DNA of 64,000 bases from Bin87 sp965220105 (GCA_965220105.1 OZ244811.1:3472001-3536000), one strand, 5' to 3'. Counted from the stretch's first letter, positions 20,854 through 29,827 are shown. Notes: generated by a model from the sequence alone, not told the origin. Made by a program: numbers and translations.

Positions 20854-21669
20854 GTGCCTGAACGCAGTGGAAGACTAGAGGGCAGGGTTGCCATCGTAAC
20901 CGGCGCCGGTTCCAGCGGGCCGGGCGTGGGAAACGGTCGCGCGACCGCCACCCTGTTTGCCCGCGAGGGCGCCCGGGTGTTGTTGGCGGACATGGCGGTG
21001 GAGCGCGCCGAAGAGACGCGTCAGATGATTGCGGAAGAGGGCGGCGAGTCGTCCACCTTCCAGGCCGACGTCACCATCGCCGACGATTGTCGTCGGATGG
21101 TCGACGCCTGCATCGAACGATACGGCCGGCTGGACATTCTGGACAACAACGTGGGCATTTCCCGGCGTGGCACGGTGGTTGAGGTGTCGGAAGAGGACTG
21201 GGACCACATCATGGCCGTCAATGTGAAGAGTATCGTGCTGGCCAGCAAGTACGCCATTCCCCGTATGATGGAGGTCGGTGGCGGCGCCATCATCAACATC
21301 TCGTCCATCGCCGGGTTGCGGGCACACAGCAGCACGCCCTACACGGCGTCCAAGGCGGCGGTAATCGGCCTGACGATTTCCATGGCCGCCGACCACGGGC
21401 CCGACGGCATCCGCACGAACTGTATCGCGCCGGGCCTGGTATACACGCCGATGGTTGCGCCGCGCATGGACGACGACCTGCGTCAGATTCGCAGCGGATC
21501 AGCCCCGCTGCGTACCGAGGGCACGGCCTGGGACGTCGGCAACGCTGCGCTGTTCCTGGCCAGCGACGAGGCGCGTTGGATCAATGGTGTGGTGCTGCCG
21601 GTGGACGCTGGCCTGGTGGCCACGTCTCCGGTGACGTATCAGACGCTGGCCCAGCAGGTGCGGGTGTAA
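20854..21669 (+). CDS. Short-chain dehydrogenase/reductase (SDR), 271 aa
   Basis: Classical SDR fold. The cofactor motif VAIVTGAGSSGPGVGNGRAT is a slightly expanded TGxxxGxG. D-V-T near residue 66 and NNVG at about 96 follow. Catalytic residues are the Ser in INISSIAGLRA and YTASK (Tyr and Lys). The start is GTG at 20854 (MPERSGRLEGRV). LLADMAVERAE shows an acidic residue at the end of the second strand, consistent with NAD preference. The substrate is unknown; SDRs with this expanded Gly motif are common in SAR202-like and actinobacterial catabolic clusters. No operon partner is evident, but the downstream half-repeat at 21691 separates it from the methylase gene. Confidence 0.9.
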   Translation: MPERSGRLEGRVAIVTGAGSSGPGVGNGRATATLFAREGARVLLADMAVERAEETRQMIAEEGGESSTFQADVTIADDCRRMVDACIERYGRLDILDNNVGISRRGTVVEVSEEDWDHIMAVNVKSIVLASKYAIPRMMEVGGGAIINISSIAGLRAHSSTPYTASKAAVIGLTISMAADHGPDGIRTNCIAPGLVYTPMVAPRMDDDLRQIRSGSAPLRTEGTAWDVGNAALFLASDEARWINGVVLPVDAGLVATSPVTYQTLAQQVRV

Positions 21670-21690
21670 CCGCTGGCCGCGTGCCCATAT

Positions 21691-21718
21691 TGTCATTGCG
21701 CGCGAAGCGCGGCAATCC
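21691..21718. repeat. Half copy of the dispersed palindromic repeat
   Basis: TGTCATTGCGCGCGAAGCGC then GGCAATCC; only the left arm is present, 16 bases upstream of the methylase gene start. Confidence 0.7.
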
Positions 21719-21733
21719 GGCCGCATCCACACC

Positions 21734-24433
21734 ATGAGCCGTAAGCAGGAAGACTTTCAGAACCGAGCCCTGGCGCTGCTCTTGCGCCGGCAGGGATTGG
21801 AGACCGACTTTGAGCAGCGGGCCGGGCGCAAACGGATGGACATCGTTGCCAATGTTGACGGCCTGCGCATCGTGCTGGAAGCGGAGACGGGTTTTCACCG
21901 CAAAGCTCAGGCCGTCAAGGACGCGGATGCGCGGTTGCGCCAGGGGCTAACCACTGCCGTCTTTGCCCTCTGCTACCCCAGCGGCGTTACCGAGGATAAC
22001 CTGGGCGACGCAACGCTGACCTGGATCCTTCGGCTCAAGCCGGGAGAACCGCCCGGCGACTGGGCGACCGGCAGCGTGACCATGCTGGCCCAAGCGGTGC
22101 AGCAAGCCCCCAATTCCCTCAGCGGCGCGGACATCGCGGCTCAAAAGCTTTCCGACGCCCTGGACCAGGCTGTGAGGCAACTTACTGCTACCGACCACGT
22201 CAATTTGGCTGAGGCTCTGGACCTGCCCGCCAACAAACCCGGCACCGGAGAAAAAGGCAACACCCGCAGTGGCTATCTTGTGGCCGCCAAGCGGGGCCTA
22301 CTGGTGGTGGCCACCTCCATGCTGTTCCATCACCGTTTGCATGGACACCTCCCTGCACAGCGGCCAGATCACTTTGATGGGGAGTGGCCGCCTGCCTCCG
22401 CTGTGGTCTGCGCCCAACGAAGCGCCGTCATCAGCGCCTATCAGGAGGCTTGGCGCGGCATCCTGGCCGTGGACTACCGTCCGGTTTTCCAAACCGGGAG
22501 TGCGGCGCTGGACGCCCTCGCAAAAAACCCCGACACCGGCTTGGCAGTGCGAAATCTGGCGAGAGTGGTGTCCCAAATATCGGAAGAGGTAGCCGGACTG
22601 CGCCATGACCTGCTGGGGAGAATTTTTCACCGAGTTCTGGATACCGCCCGTTACGACGGTTCTTATTACACCTCCACTGCCGCCGCCGTGCTGTTGGCGT
22701 CGCTGGCTATACGCGAGCAGGATGCCGACTGGGGCGACCCCAACGCCGTTGCCGCCCTGCGTATTTGCGACCCGGCCTGTGGCACCGGCACCCTGCTGAT
22801 GGCCGCCGCCGAGCGCATCCGCGACCTGCGCAACGCCGCCGGACGCGGCGACCCCGCCGACGATGTAGCTTTGGGCCTGGCCCTGGTGGAGGACGTGCTG
22901 TGGGGCTACGACTCCAACCTGACGGCAACTCACATGGCGGCCAGCACGGTGGGAATGCTGTCGCCGGCCACCCAATTCAGTCGCATCAACATTCACCGTG
23001 TTCTGCTGGGTATGTTCGATGGGGTGCCCTATGTGGGATCCCTGGAATTTATCACCGGGCAGGCCCGACTGGCTGCTTGGCCGGAGTTGGCCCAGAAAGT
23101 GGAAAACGACGAGCCGGCGCCACTGCCACCGCCGATGGATTTGGTGATAATGAACCCGCCTTTCACTCGGGACAGCTTGCGCTACGACCAGTTCATCATG
23201 GGCGACGAGCTGGCAGTCAAGGAAAGGGAAAAGAATTTGTTCGGGGCTACCAGTGCGCATTTGGCCGGCAACAGCGGTGCTTTCTTGGTTTTGGCTGACC
23301 ATATTTGCAAGCCTGATGGAGGCGCCATTGCAGCAGTTTTGCCGCTGAGCGGTATCACTGACAAAGCAGGCTTTGAGATTCGCAAGCTTTTGGCAAGCCG
23401 CTATCACATAGAAACCATCATCAGTTCCCACGACCCAGAGCGTATTTACTTTTCGGAGAACACCACTATCGGGGAAGTCCTGATAATCTGCCGCCGGTGG
23501 GGGAGCAACGAGCCAAAACCGCCGACCCGCGTGGTTAACCTGGCCCGCAACCCGGCAACTCCGCTGGAGTCCCTGGACACTGCCGCCAGGATTGGTCGGG
23601 CCGGGGATGCACCGCCAGTGGATTTCACCGTCCAGTATGTTGACGCTGACCGGATCGCGCGGGGCGATTGGGCCGCCGTCAACTTCTTATCCCCGTTTCT
23701 GACGGCTGCCTACCGCAGGTTGAGCGAAGAAAGCCCGGCTGTGGTTCCCACCGTAGCCCTGAGCAGACTGGCGGACGTGGGGCCGGCAGGTCAAAGGATA
23801 CGTGATGCGTACACCAAGCAGGATATGCCTACGAAATCAGGCCGCCGCGCCCTATGGCATCACAAGACGGGCATAACGCAGTCAATGGCGGCTGAAACCG
23901 ACGTTTACATCGAACCGAAGGAATCCAAACGCGACTTGGCCGAACGTTACTGGGAGCAGCGCAGTCGCCTATTATTGCCAACTCAGTTGCGGCTTAACTT
24001 GGCGAGAATTGCCGCCGTGATGTTGCCAGAACAGGCAGTTGGGTCTCGTTGGGTGCCCTGTCGTCCCCATGACACCAGCATCGTCAAAGCCCTGTGCCTG
24101 TACCTGAACTCTACGCCCGGCCTGCTGTCCCTGCTGGGAGAGCGAGATAACCGGGCCCCGTCGTATCCGTCCTTCTCGCTGGATACGCTGCGCTCGGCGC
24201 CCGTTCCCGACCTCGCGGCATTGGGCGATACAGATCTGCAACTGCTTACGGACTGCTTCGATCGGCTGCAACGGGAATCCCTACAACCGTTTCCGCTGAT
24301 GGCCGACGACCCGGTGCGGGCGCAGGTCGACGATGCGATCACCTGGGCGCTGGGTCTGGACGCCGAATGGTTGGATACCATACGCCGCGAGTTGGCCCGG
24401 GAGCCGTCGGTCACCGATCTCCGCCGCCTGTGA
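21734..24433 (+). CDS. Single-chain N6-adenine methylase with N-terminal nuclease-like domain (type IIG-like), 899 aa
   Basis: N-terminus: RRQGLETDFEQRAGRKRMDI then LRIVLEAETGFHRKAQ, an acidic cluster in a D...ExE pattern resembling a PD-(D/E)xK nuclease variant. The methylase domain carries motif I ICDPACGTGTLLMAAA near residue 345 and motif IV LVIMNPPFTRD near residue 474, the NPPF of adenine-N6 enzymes. The C-terminus (IEPKESKRDLAERYWEQRSR, then CLYLNSTPGLLSLLGERDNR) is a target-recognition type region. This is a solitary restriction-modification or methylation system; no separate nuclease or specificity gene is adjacent. The nuclease ability depends on whether the ExE variant is active. 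Confidence 0.85.
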   Translation: MSRKQEDFQNRALALLLRRQGLETDFEQRAGRKRMDIVANVDGLRIVLEAETGFHRKAQAVKDADARLRQGLTTAVFALCYPSGVTEDNLGDATLTWILRLKPGEPPGDWATGSVTMLAQAVQQAPNSLSGADIAAQKLSDALDQAVRQLTATDHVNLAEALDLPANKPGTGEKGNTRSGYLVAAKRGLLVVATSMLFHHRLHGHLPAQRPDHFDGEWPPASAVVCAQRSAVISAYQEAWRGILAVDYRPVFQTGSAALDALAKNPDTGLAVRNLARVVSQISEEVAGLRHDLLGRIFHRVLDTARYDGSYYTSTAAAVLLASLAIREQDADWGDPNAVAALRICDPACGTGTLLMAAAERIRDLRNAAGRGDPADDVALGLALVEDVLWGYDSNLTATHMAASTVGMLSPATQFSRINIHRVLLGMFDGVPYVGSLEFITGQARLAAWPELAQKVENDEPAPLPPPMDLVIMNPPFTRDSLRYDQFIMGDELAVKEREKNLFGATSAHLAGNSGAFLVLADHICKPDGGAIAAVLPLSGITDKAGFEIRKLLASRYHIETIISSHDPERIYFSENTTIGEVLIICRRWGSNEPKPPTRVVNLARNPATPLESLDTAARIGRAGDAPPVDFTVQYVDADRIARGDWAAVNFLSPFLTAAYRRLSEESPAVVPTVALSRLADVGPAGQRIRDAYTKQDMPTKSGRRALWHHKTGITQSMAAETDVYIEPKESKRDLAERYWEQRSRLLLPTQLRLNLARIAAVMLPEQAVGSRWVPCRPHDTSIVKALCLYLNSTPGLLSLLGERDNRAPSYPSFSLDTLRSAPVPDLAALGDTDLQLLTDCFDRLQRESLQPFPLMADDPVRAQVDDAITWALGLDAEWLDTIRRELAREPSVTDLRRL

Positions 24434-24463
24434 AATGGTTGTTCCCCCGCGGCCCGCAACGGG

Positions 24464-24895
24464 TTACTCCCCAATCGACACCAGGGTTAGGTCAAAGGTG
24501 AGGTCCTTGCCGGCCAGGGGGTGATTGGCGTCCAGGGTTATCATGTCGTCGGTCAACGCCGCAATGGTGAAACTGACCATGGTGCCGTCGCTCTGTTGGC
24601 CCTGTACGCGAGCGCCAGCTTCCATTTGCATTTCGGGGGGAAATTCGGCGCGGGGAACGCGCATCACGCCGTCGGCTTCGTGTTCGCCGTAGGCGTCGGC
24701 GCAGGGGATGTGTACCGTCCGCGTGTCGCCCGGGGCCATGCCAACGATACCGTTCTCAAAGCCCGGAATTACCTCGCCGCCGCCTACGGTGAACGCCAGC
24801 GGCGTCCCGCCATCCGAGGAATCGAAAACCTCGCCGTCATCGAGCCGGCCTGTATAGTGGACCCGGACCTTGTCGCCGATTTTTGCTGTGGTCAA
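24464..24895 (-). CDS. FKBP-type peptidyl-prolyl isomerase (SlyD-like), 143 aa
   Basis: Starts MTTAKIGDKVRVHYTGRLDD, the FKBP opening, with EVFDSSDGGTPLAFTVGGGE and VIPGFENGIVGMAPGD. An inserted-in-flap region (MQMEAGARVQGQ) and the end DANHPLAGKDLTFDLTLVSI match the SlyD type, in which the flap insert gives chaperone activity. The His-rich metal-binding tail of enterobacterial SlyD is absent. A prolyl cis-trans isomerase and folding helper in the cytoplasm. It is convergent with the methylase gene. Confidence 0.92.
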   Translation of the reverse strand: MTTAKIGDKVRVHYTGRLDDGEVFDSSDGGTPLAFTVGGGEVIPGFENGIVGMAPGDTRTVHIPCADAYGEHEADGVMRVPRAEFPPEMQMEAGARVQGQQSDGTMVSFTIAALTDDMITLDANHPLAGKDLTFDLTLVSIGE

Positions 24896-25014
24896 TTTGA
24901 AACCTTCGCCGGGATGGATGGGGCACTATAGCATGAGGGGCAGGGCCGGGTGAATTATGATATGGTACGGGCACCAACTGAAAATTGAGCACGAAAAAGG
25001 TCGCTGGAGGAGCT

Positions 25015-26106
25015 ATGAAGTTCGGATTGTTTATGATGCCGTCCCATCCGCCGGAACGAAATATCTTCGACTCCCACCAGTGGGACCTGGAATATCTCAC
25101 CCTTTGCGACGAGCTGGGCTTCGACGAGGCCTGGATCGGTGAACACTTCACGTCGCCGTGGGAACCGATACCCGCCCCCGACTTGCTGATCGCCCAGGCG
25201 TTGATGAAGACCAAGCGGATCAAGCTGGGGTCTGGCGCGCACCTGCTGCCGTTCCACCATCCGGCGGAACTGGCCCACCGGGTTGCCTATCTCGACCACC
25301 TGTCCCAGGGCCGGTTCATGTTTGGCGTGGGCAGCAGCGGCCTGCCCAGCGATTGGGCGCTGTTCGACGTGGACGGAACCAACGGCGAGCATCGGGAGAT
25401 GACCCGGGAATCCCTGGACATCATTCTGAAAATCTGGGAGAGCGACGGGCCGTTTGAATACAAGGGCAAGTACTGGAACGTGAACCTGCCGGAGCCGATG
25501 TACGGCACCCTGGAGTACTTCCTGCGCCCCTATCAGAAACCCCACCCGCCCATCGGCGTCGCATCCGTCAGCTATAAGTCCCCCACCCTGATGATCGCCG
25601 GTGAACGGGGTTTCATCCCCATGAGCCTGGCGCTGAACGCCGACTACTGTCGCAGCCATTGGGAGGCCATCGAAGAGGGCGCCCAGCGTTCCAACCGCAC
25701 GCCGTCCCGGGCCGACTGGCGATTGGTGCGGGACGTCTACGTTGCCGATACCGACGAGGAAGCCAGGGACAAGGCGCTGAACGGAATGCTGGGCCGGGTG
25801 TGGAATGACTACCTGCTCCCGCTGTTCCGAGAATTCGACCTGATGACCGTGTTCAAGCACGACCCCGAGGTCCCCGACGACGCGGTAAGCATTGAGTACA
25901 TGGCCGACCACCTGTGGCTGATCGGATCGCCGGACACGGTGGCCGAGAAGATTCGCCGCCTCTACGGCGACGTGGGCGGCTTTGGCGCGCTGCTGATGCT
26001 GGTGTACGACCAATGGCAGGATCAGGCCGGCTGGGACAGGTCGACGCAGTTGCTGGCCGAGCAGGTGATGCCCAAGGTCGCCGACCTGACGGGTGTTACA
26101 GCATAA
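25015..26106 (+). CDS. Luciferase-like flavin monooxygenase (LLM family), 363 aa
   Basis: TIM-barrel flavin monooxygenase of the bacterial luciferase family. Starts MKFGLFMMPSHPPERN with GGAGGAGCT upstream; EHFTSPWEPIPAPDLLIAQA is the typical E-H-H-type active region; GSGAHLLPFHHPAELAHRVA and LSQGRFMFGVGSSGLPSDWA give the strand and FMN phosphate site; GSPDTVAEKIRRLY is the C-terminal signature. Such enzymes use FMNH2 and O2, often on recalcitrant organics. The LLM family is strongly expanded in SAR202 Chloroflexota. A second member is at 56330-57403. The substrate is unknown. Confidence 0.9.
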   Translation: MKFGLFMMPSHPPERNIFDSHQWDLEYLTLCDELGFDEAWIGEHFTSPWEPIPAPDLLIAQALMKTKRIKLGSGAHLLPFHHPAELAHRVAYLDHLSQGRFMFGVGSSGLPSDWALFDVDGTNGEHREMTRESLDIILKIWESDGPFEYKGKYWNVNLPEPMYGTLEYFLRPYQKPHPPIGVASVSYKSPTLMIAGERGFIPMSLALNADYCRSHWEAIEEGAQRSNRTPSRADWRLVRDVYVADTDEEARDKALNGMLGRVWNDYLLPLFREFDLMTVFKHDPEVPDDAVSIEYMADHLWLIGSPDTVAEKIRRLYGDVGGFGALLMLVYDQWQDQAGWDRSTQLLAEQVMPKVADLTGVTA

Positions 26107-26358
26107 CGCTATGGTCGGTCACCAGTTTTGGGAGTAGTCCGGGAGAAAGCGCATTTCCGGGTTATTTCCAATATTTTTACCATCGCGGCTCCGGGAACTG
26201 CATACCCGGGGCCGTTTTCGCATTGCATAAGCAAAATTCCCGCAGGTCGTACGCCCAAGTCAATGCGGGTGCACCGGAATGTGGTGTAAGATGGCGCCAA
26301 TCACTGTTCCTGACCGGAATCTGATGTGCAACCATCTGCAATTAGCGGGATGAAGAAT

Positions 26359-26595
26359 ATGGCGACACAGCGAATAAAGAAGACCAAGCTGATGCGGAGC
26401 GTAGAAGAAAAGCAGGGTCGGCCCCTGGAGAACCTAGTGCCGGACTTGGTCAACCAGATGGGGATGAGCCGCGCTGCCTCCCAACTGGGCGTCAGCCCGG
26501 CCACTCTGGGTTACTGGATGCTGAAGATGGGTATCCAGTACCGCCGCGTCGCCCTGGCCGACGGCGAGACTATCGAAGTCCGCCGGCAAGGCTGA
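26359..26595 (+). CDS. Small helix-turn-helix protein, 78 aa
   Basis: Basic N-terminus (MATQRIKKTKLMRSVEEKQG) followed by helical LENLVPDLVNQM and a clean helix-turn-helix: MSRAASQLGVSPATLGYWML, then KMGIQYRRVALADG. It would bind DNA, probably as a simple regulator. Starts are possible at 26350 and 26359 (ATG); the ribosome site is weak. Nearby genes (flavin monooxygenase upstream, cupin downstream on the other strand) give no clear target. A hairpin repeat follows directly after its stop. Confidence 0.65.
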   Translation: MATQRIKKTKLMRSVEEKQGRPLENLVPDLVNQMGMSRAASQLGVSPATLGYWMLKMGIQYRRVALADGETIEVRRQG

Positions 26596-26603
26596 GCATA
26601 ATC

Positions 26604-26640
26604 CCCCTCTCCCCTTGCGGGAGAGGGGGAGGGTGAGGGG
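26604..26640. repeat. CCCTCTCCC...GGGAGAGGG hairpin repeat, copy 2
   Basis: CCCCCTCTCCCC-TTGC-GGGAGAGGGGG followed by AGGGTGAGGG. It lies between convergent genes at 26595 and 26645 and may serve as a terminator-like hairpin as well. Confidence 0.75.
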
Positions 26641-26644
26641 CAAA

Positions 26645-27094
26645 TTATGGCGCCGGCAAGGTGGGGCCACCGAGCCCGCCTTCTGCTACGGGCTCCGCTT
26701 CGTCCATGCCGGGCCACGGTGGCATGGTGACGCACAGGAACCGCAGCGGCCCGCCCGGGTAGGCCCGAAACTGAAATGCCCACCCGACTGGAATCACCAG
26801 AGCGTCGCCGGGGGTAACTGATACCGGCGGAATCTCACCGGCCACTGCTTCCGGCGGGCATCGCCAGACCTCGCCCGCCCCGGACACCACGTACCAGGCT
26901 TCTTCAACGCTACGATGACGAACCGCCTGGCTGACGGCGCCGGGCGGTATGGACACCTCCACCATGCTGCAACGGGTCGCGCCGTGCCCGTCGTGCAGCA
27001 GCAGCCTGACTTCGGAGCCGTCCGGCGCAGTAATTATCTCGTCGGAGCGGCGACCCGGGGGAGGGATGGGGGCTGTCTCAGAATCTGCGCTCAT
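26645..27094 (-). CDS. Cupin-domain protein, 149 aa
   Basis: Single-domain cupin: VEVSIPPGAVSQAVRHRSVE with the metal-ligand H and E around RHRSVEEAWYVVSGAGEVWR, then VTPGDALVIPVGWAFQFRAY. Typical motif 1 G-x5-H-x-H-x4-E is loosened to RHRSVEE, so metal binding is uncertain. The cupin fold is clear; the activity (dioxygenase, isomerase, sensor) is unknown. It is ten bases from the protease gene on the same strand, so they may share a transcript, but a functional link is not evident. Confidence 0.8.
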   Translation of the reverse strand: MSADSETAPIPPPGRRSDEIITAPDGSEVRLLLHDGHGATRCSMVEVSIPPGAVSQAVRHRSVEEAWYVVSGAGEVWRCPPEAVAGEIPPVSVTPGDALVIPVGWAFQFRAYPGGPLRFLCVTMPPWPGMDEAEPVAEGGLGGPTLPAP

Positions 27095-27104
27095 CGGTGG
27101 CGGT

Positions 27105-28337
27105 TCAATATGGGCGCTCTTCCAGCTCGATCCACTGCGCTTCTAACCACTGCCCTCGGTACCAAGCGTAAACGAAGCCGTTTTGCTCTCGTCCCGTAAA
27201 GGGACATTCTGTTCGCCATGAGTAGTAGGTGTTGGATTCCCACACCCTGTCGACGCAGATTTCGTCCTCGCCCTTCGTGTTATACCAACCGCCGTCCCAG
27301 GTCAACACGGCCAGGAATGAACCGTCGGTGAAATGGCCCAAAGGGATAGGGGTTGGGGCGGGGGTGGAGGTTGCGGCTACCCTCATTCCGCCATGCTTTA
27401 ATTCATCGAATCGAGCGAATATCTCTTCCATGTGTAAAGCGTACCCGACGTTTTCTAGATCGGCGCGACCCCAGGAGTTCATGTCAATAATTTGCCCAGA
27501 CATGGTCATGAGAGGACCACCGCTATTCCCGGGATTAAGAGCGGTATCCGTTTTGATCCACTTAATTCCGTCGACGTAGACCTTCTCAGCAGAAACCACT
27601 CCGTTTGTTACGGTGCGCCCACCGCCACCCTCGGGGAAACCAACCGCCAAAACTTCGCTTCCTAACCGGATACTGGTTGAAGTTTTTATTCCTTTACCCC
27701 AGCGATTCAGGTACTCAAGCCCGTTGCGCCGTTCTGTCCCACTCCAGTCGAAATCGTTGGGACTTAGGTCTAGCAACGCCACATCCGCAAATTCGTCAAT
27801 GCCCAGGACTTCACCTCGGTTCAAATCGGGAATGCCTTCATACGCCCAACTGACTGCAGCATATCGATTCGGACCGACTACATGAGCGTTGGTAACTACA
27901 TACCAGTCAGACCATTGCGATGGGTCCTGGATAAAGAAACCCGTACCTGTGCCCGTAGAAGTTGATATACGAACTACCCAAGGCTTTAAGCGCTCGCTCC
28001 AATCTGCGATTGATGGCGTGGCAGTGGGTCTCGGAGTAGGTCGTCGTGTCGGCGTGGGCCTTGGAGTCACCGTCGGGCGTCTGGTAAAGGTTGGTTGCGG
28101 TGTGCGTGTGGGAGTTGGCGGTGGCGTCGCAGTTGGTGCCGGAGTAGCGGTTGGGAAGGGCGTTGCCGTCGGAATTGGAGTGGGTGTAGGTACTTGCGCC
28201 ATCGCCGTGCGCACTTCCGCCTGCACCCGCACGGCCAGAGTAGCCTCCAGATCCGGTGTAGGCTCCAGAGAGGGTCCGGCGCATCCCACCACCACAAGTA
28301 GCAGCAGGATCCCGATGATATACCCTGCTTTATGCAA
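27105..28337 (-). CDS. Lipoprotein trypsin-like serine protease (S1C/HtrA-like), 410 aa
   Basis: Signal peptide with lipobox (GILLLLVVVGCAGPS), a long Pro/Thr-rich linker (about residues 50-110, repeated PTPT/PTAT units), then a trypsin-like domain: YVVTNAHVVGPNRY with the catalytic His, DEFADVALLDLSPN with Asp, and ALNPGNSGGPLMTM with the Ser. No PDZ domain; instead a C-terminal domain with WDGGWYNTKGEDEICV. The protein would be tethered outside the membrane on a flexible stalk. The three catalytic residues are intact. The Pro/Thr linker has a low-complexity DNA sequence that gives long false frames on the other strand. Confidence 0.9.
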   Translation of the reverse strand: MHKAGYIIGILLLLVVVGCAGPSLEPTPDLEATLAVRVQAEVRTAMAQVPTPTPIPTATPFPTATPAPTATPPPTPTRTPQPTFTRRPTVTPRPTPTRRPTPRPTATPSIADWSERLKPWVVRISTSTGTGTGFFIQDPSQWSDWYVVTNAHVVGPNRYAAVSWAYEGIPDLNRGEVLGIDEFADVALLDLSPNDFDWSGTERRNGLEYLNRWGKGIKTSTSIRLGSEVLAVGFPEGGGGRTVTNGVVSAEKVYVDGIKWIKTDTALNPGNSGGPLMTMSGQIIDMNSWGRADLENVGYALHMEEIFARFDELKHGGMRVAATSTPAPTPIPLGHFTDGSFLAVLTWDGGWYNTKGEDEICVDRVWESNTYYSWRTECPFTGREQNGFVYAWYRGQWLEAQWIELEERPY

Positions 28338-28348
28338 AGGATTGCGCG

Positions 28349-28699
28349 TTACGCCAGCGGCTCCAGCTTGTCAAGAAATCGCTGGATGTCCTTTAGCCCC
28401 ACTCGAATGTCTTCGGCGGTACTCCAATTTTCGTAAAAATTGATGTGCAAACTGTTTGCTACGTGGAACAGTCGTCGGAGATCATTGTCGCCGGTTTCGT
28501 CGGCCAGCCGGCTAACGATGTTATGCAACGCGGCGTGGCTTTTGTGTTCCCAGTTCCACTCCTCTGCGACGGCTTTGACCATTTGGGCAGCAGCGCCCCA
28601 GCCCTTTTCCGACGCTTGGCGAGGGTCGCCCTGCGCCAGTTCAGCCAGACCTTGAGCCAGTAATTCCTGGCACGCTTAGCGATAGATTTGAGCCGTCAT
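28349..28699 (-). pseudogene. PaREP1-like small helical protein interrupted by a stop at codon 8
   Basis: From the ATG at 28699 (AAGGA upstream) the frame reads M-T-A-Q-I-Y-R, then TAA, then continues without another stop through ELLAQGLAELAQGDPRQASE, KGWGAAAQMVKAVAEEWN and LHINFYENWSTAEDIR to 28349. The QASEKGWGAAAQMVKAVAEE pattern is that of small PaREP1/HEPN-like helical proteins, whose family members keep the N-terminal helix now cut off. Either a nonsense mutation has disabled the gene, or translation starts later at the ATG in AAAQMVKAV, which would lose half of the domain. TAA cannot encode selenocysteine. Confidence 0.6.
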
Positions 28700-28738
28700 G
28701 GTGATCCTTGGTTATGCGTCTGTATTGTGTACGATTGA

Positions 28739-29554
28739 TTACCCCGCCCGTGGCTTCCGGCCCTTACTGTCCAGGAAGTCGGCGAAGCCCTCTTCCACCG
28801 ATAGGCCCTTGAACCGGCCGGTGCGGCCCATGATTTCGTTCTGGTATTGCTCATCGATGGGCAGGCCGGAGTGCTCCAGCAGCATTTGCTTGATGTTGGC
28901 CAGACCTTCCACACGGTTGCGGGCGATGCCGGCGGCGATGTCAAGGGTACGGTCCATCAACTCTTCGGCCGGCACCAGGTGGTTGATGAGACCGATGTGG
29001 TAGGCTTCGTCGGCGAAAACCTCGCGCCCGCTGAGGAGCAGTTCCTTGGCCCGGTTGATGCCCACCAGTTGGGGGAGGCTCCAGGTGGCGTTCATCTGCC
29101 CGTAGTTCACGGCCAGGAACCGGAAGCTCGTCTTCTCGCAGCCGACCAGGAAGTCCAGGGTGGTGGCCAGCACGGTGCCGCCGCCGTAGCAAAGGCCGTT
29201 GACGGCGCCGATTACCGGCTTGGAGCAGGTAAACATGTGCCAGGTGTATTCGGCCCGTGCCGCCTGGCCGGCTTCCCGCTCTTCTGGCGACAGCTCACGG
29301 TTCTCGTGGATGTCGGCGCCGGCGGAAAAGGCCCGCTCACCAGTGCCGGTGATGATGATTGCGCCGACGGAGTCGTCTTCCTCGTAGGCGGTAATGGCGT
29401 GGTCCATCTCGCGGACCAGCTGCAGGTTGAGGGCGTTCAGCACCTCGGGTCGGTTCATCGTGATGACCCCGATGTGCGTCTCGACCTCGCTGCGACCCAT
29501 CTGGGTGGCGCGGGTGACGGTTTCAGTATTGATGCATGAGTAAGTGGTAACCAT
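28739..29554 (-). CDS. Enoyl-CoA hydratase/isomerase family protein, 271 aa
   Basis: Crotonase-fold protein. ETHIGVITMNRPEVLNALNL is the entry; ERAFSAGADIHENRELS is the oxyanion-hole/CoA segment (AFSAGAD); KPVIGAVNGLCYGGGTVLAT the second oxyanion part; then AKELLLSGREVFADEAYHIG and LVPAEELMDRTLDIA. It acts on a CoA thioester, probably as a hydratase or isomerase in a beta-oxidation-like route; the exact reaction is uncertain. The ATG at 29554 follows AAGGACAAACT. It lies between the broken PaREP1-like gene and a dispersed repeat, with no acyl-CoA ligase or dehydrogenase beside it. Confidence 0.9.
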   Translation of the reverse strand: MVTTYSCINTETVTRATQMGRSEVETHIGVITMNRPEVLNALNLQLVREMDHAITAYEEDDSVGAIIITGTGERAFSAGADIHENRELSPEEREAGQAARAEYTWHMFTCSKPVIGAVNGLCYGGGTVLATTLDFLVGCEKTSFRFLAVNYGQMNATWSLPQLVGINRAKELLLSGREVFADEAYHIGLINHLVPAEELMDRTLDIAAGIARNRVEGLANIKQMLLEHSGLPIDEQYQNEIMGRTGRFKGLSVEEGFADFLDSKGRKPRAG

Positions 29555-29658
29555 AGTTTGTCCTTTACACAGGTGTTTCGGCCAGCAATTATAGCGAGGT
29601 GCAACGCAACCGGGTAGATGCGGGTTTCGTTCCTCCAGGATCATTCGATTATCGGCAT

Positions 29659-29767
29659 TGTCATTGCGAGCGCAGCGCGGCAATCTCGTCGCAATGTAAG
29701 CGTTTGTGCCAGGGCAGACTGGCCAAGCCAGCGAGATTACCACGTCGCTACGCTCCTCGTAATGACA
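29659..29767. repeat. Dispersed palindromic repeat, copy C
   Basis: TGTCATTGCGAGCGCAGCGC...GGCAATCTCG then an internal segment and GATTACCACGTCGC...TAATGACA. Its left flank TCATTCGATTATCGGCA is shared with the copy at 35814, and the right flank ATCGAAAGG is the inverted form of the same flank type. Confidence 0.85.
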
Positions 29768-29827
29768 ATCGAAAGGCCTTGATCGTTCCTCTGCCCGACC
29801 ATCCCGCATCGCGGGAGTCGAGAGACG

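Noticed and set aside
28349..28699. Selenocysteine at the stop of the PaREP1-like gene
   Set aside because: The stop is TAA, which does not encode selenocysteine, and the position is not a conserved Cys.
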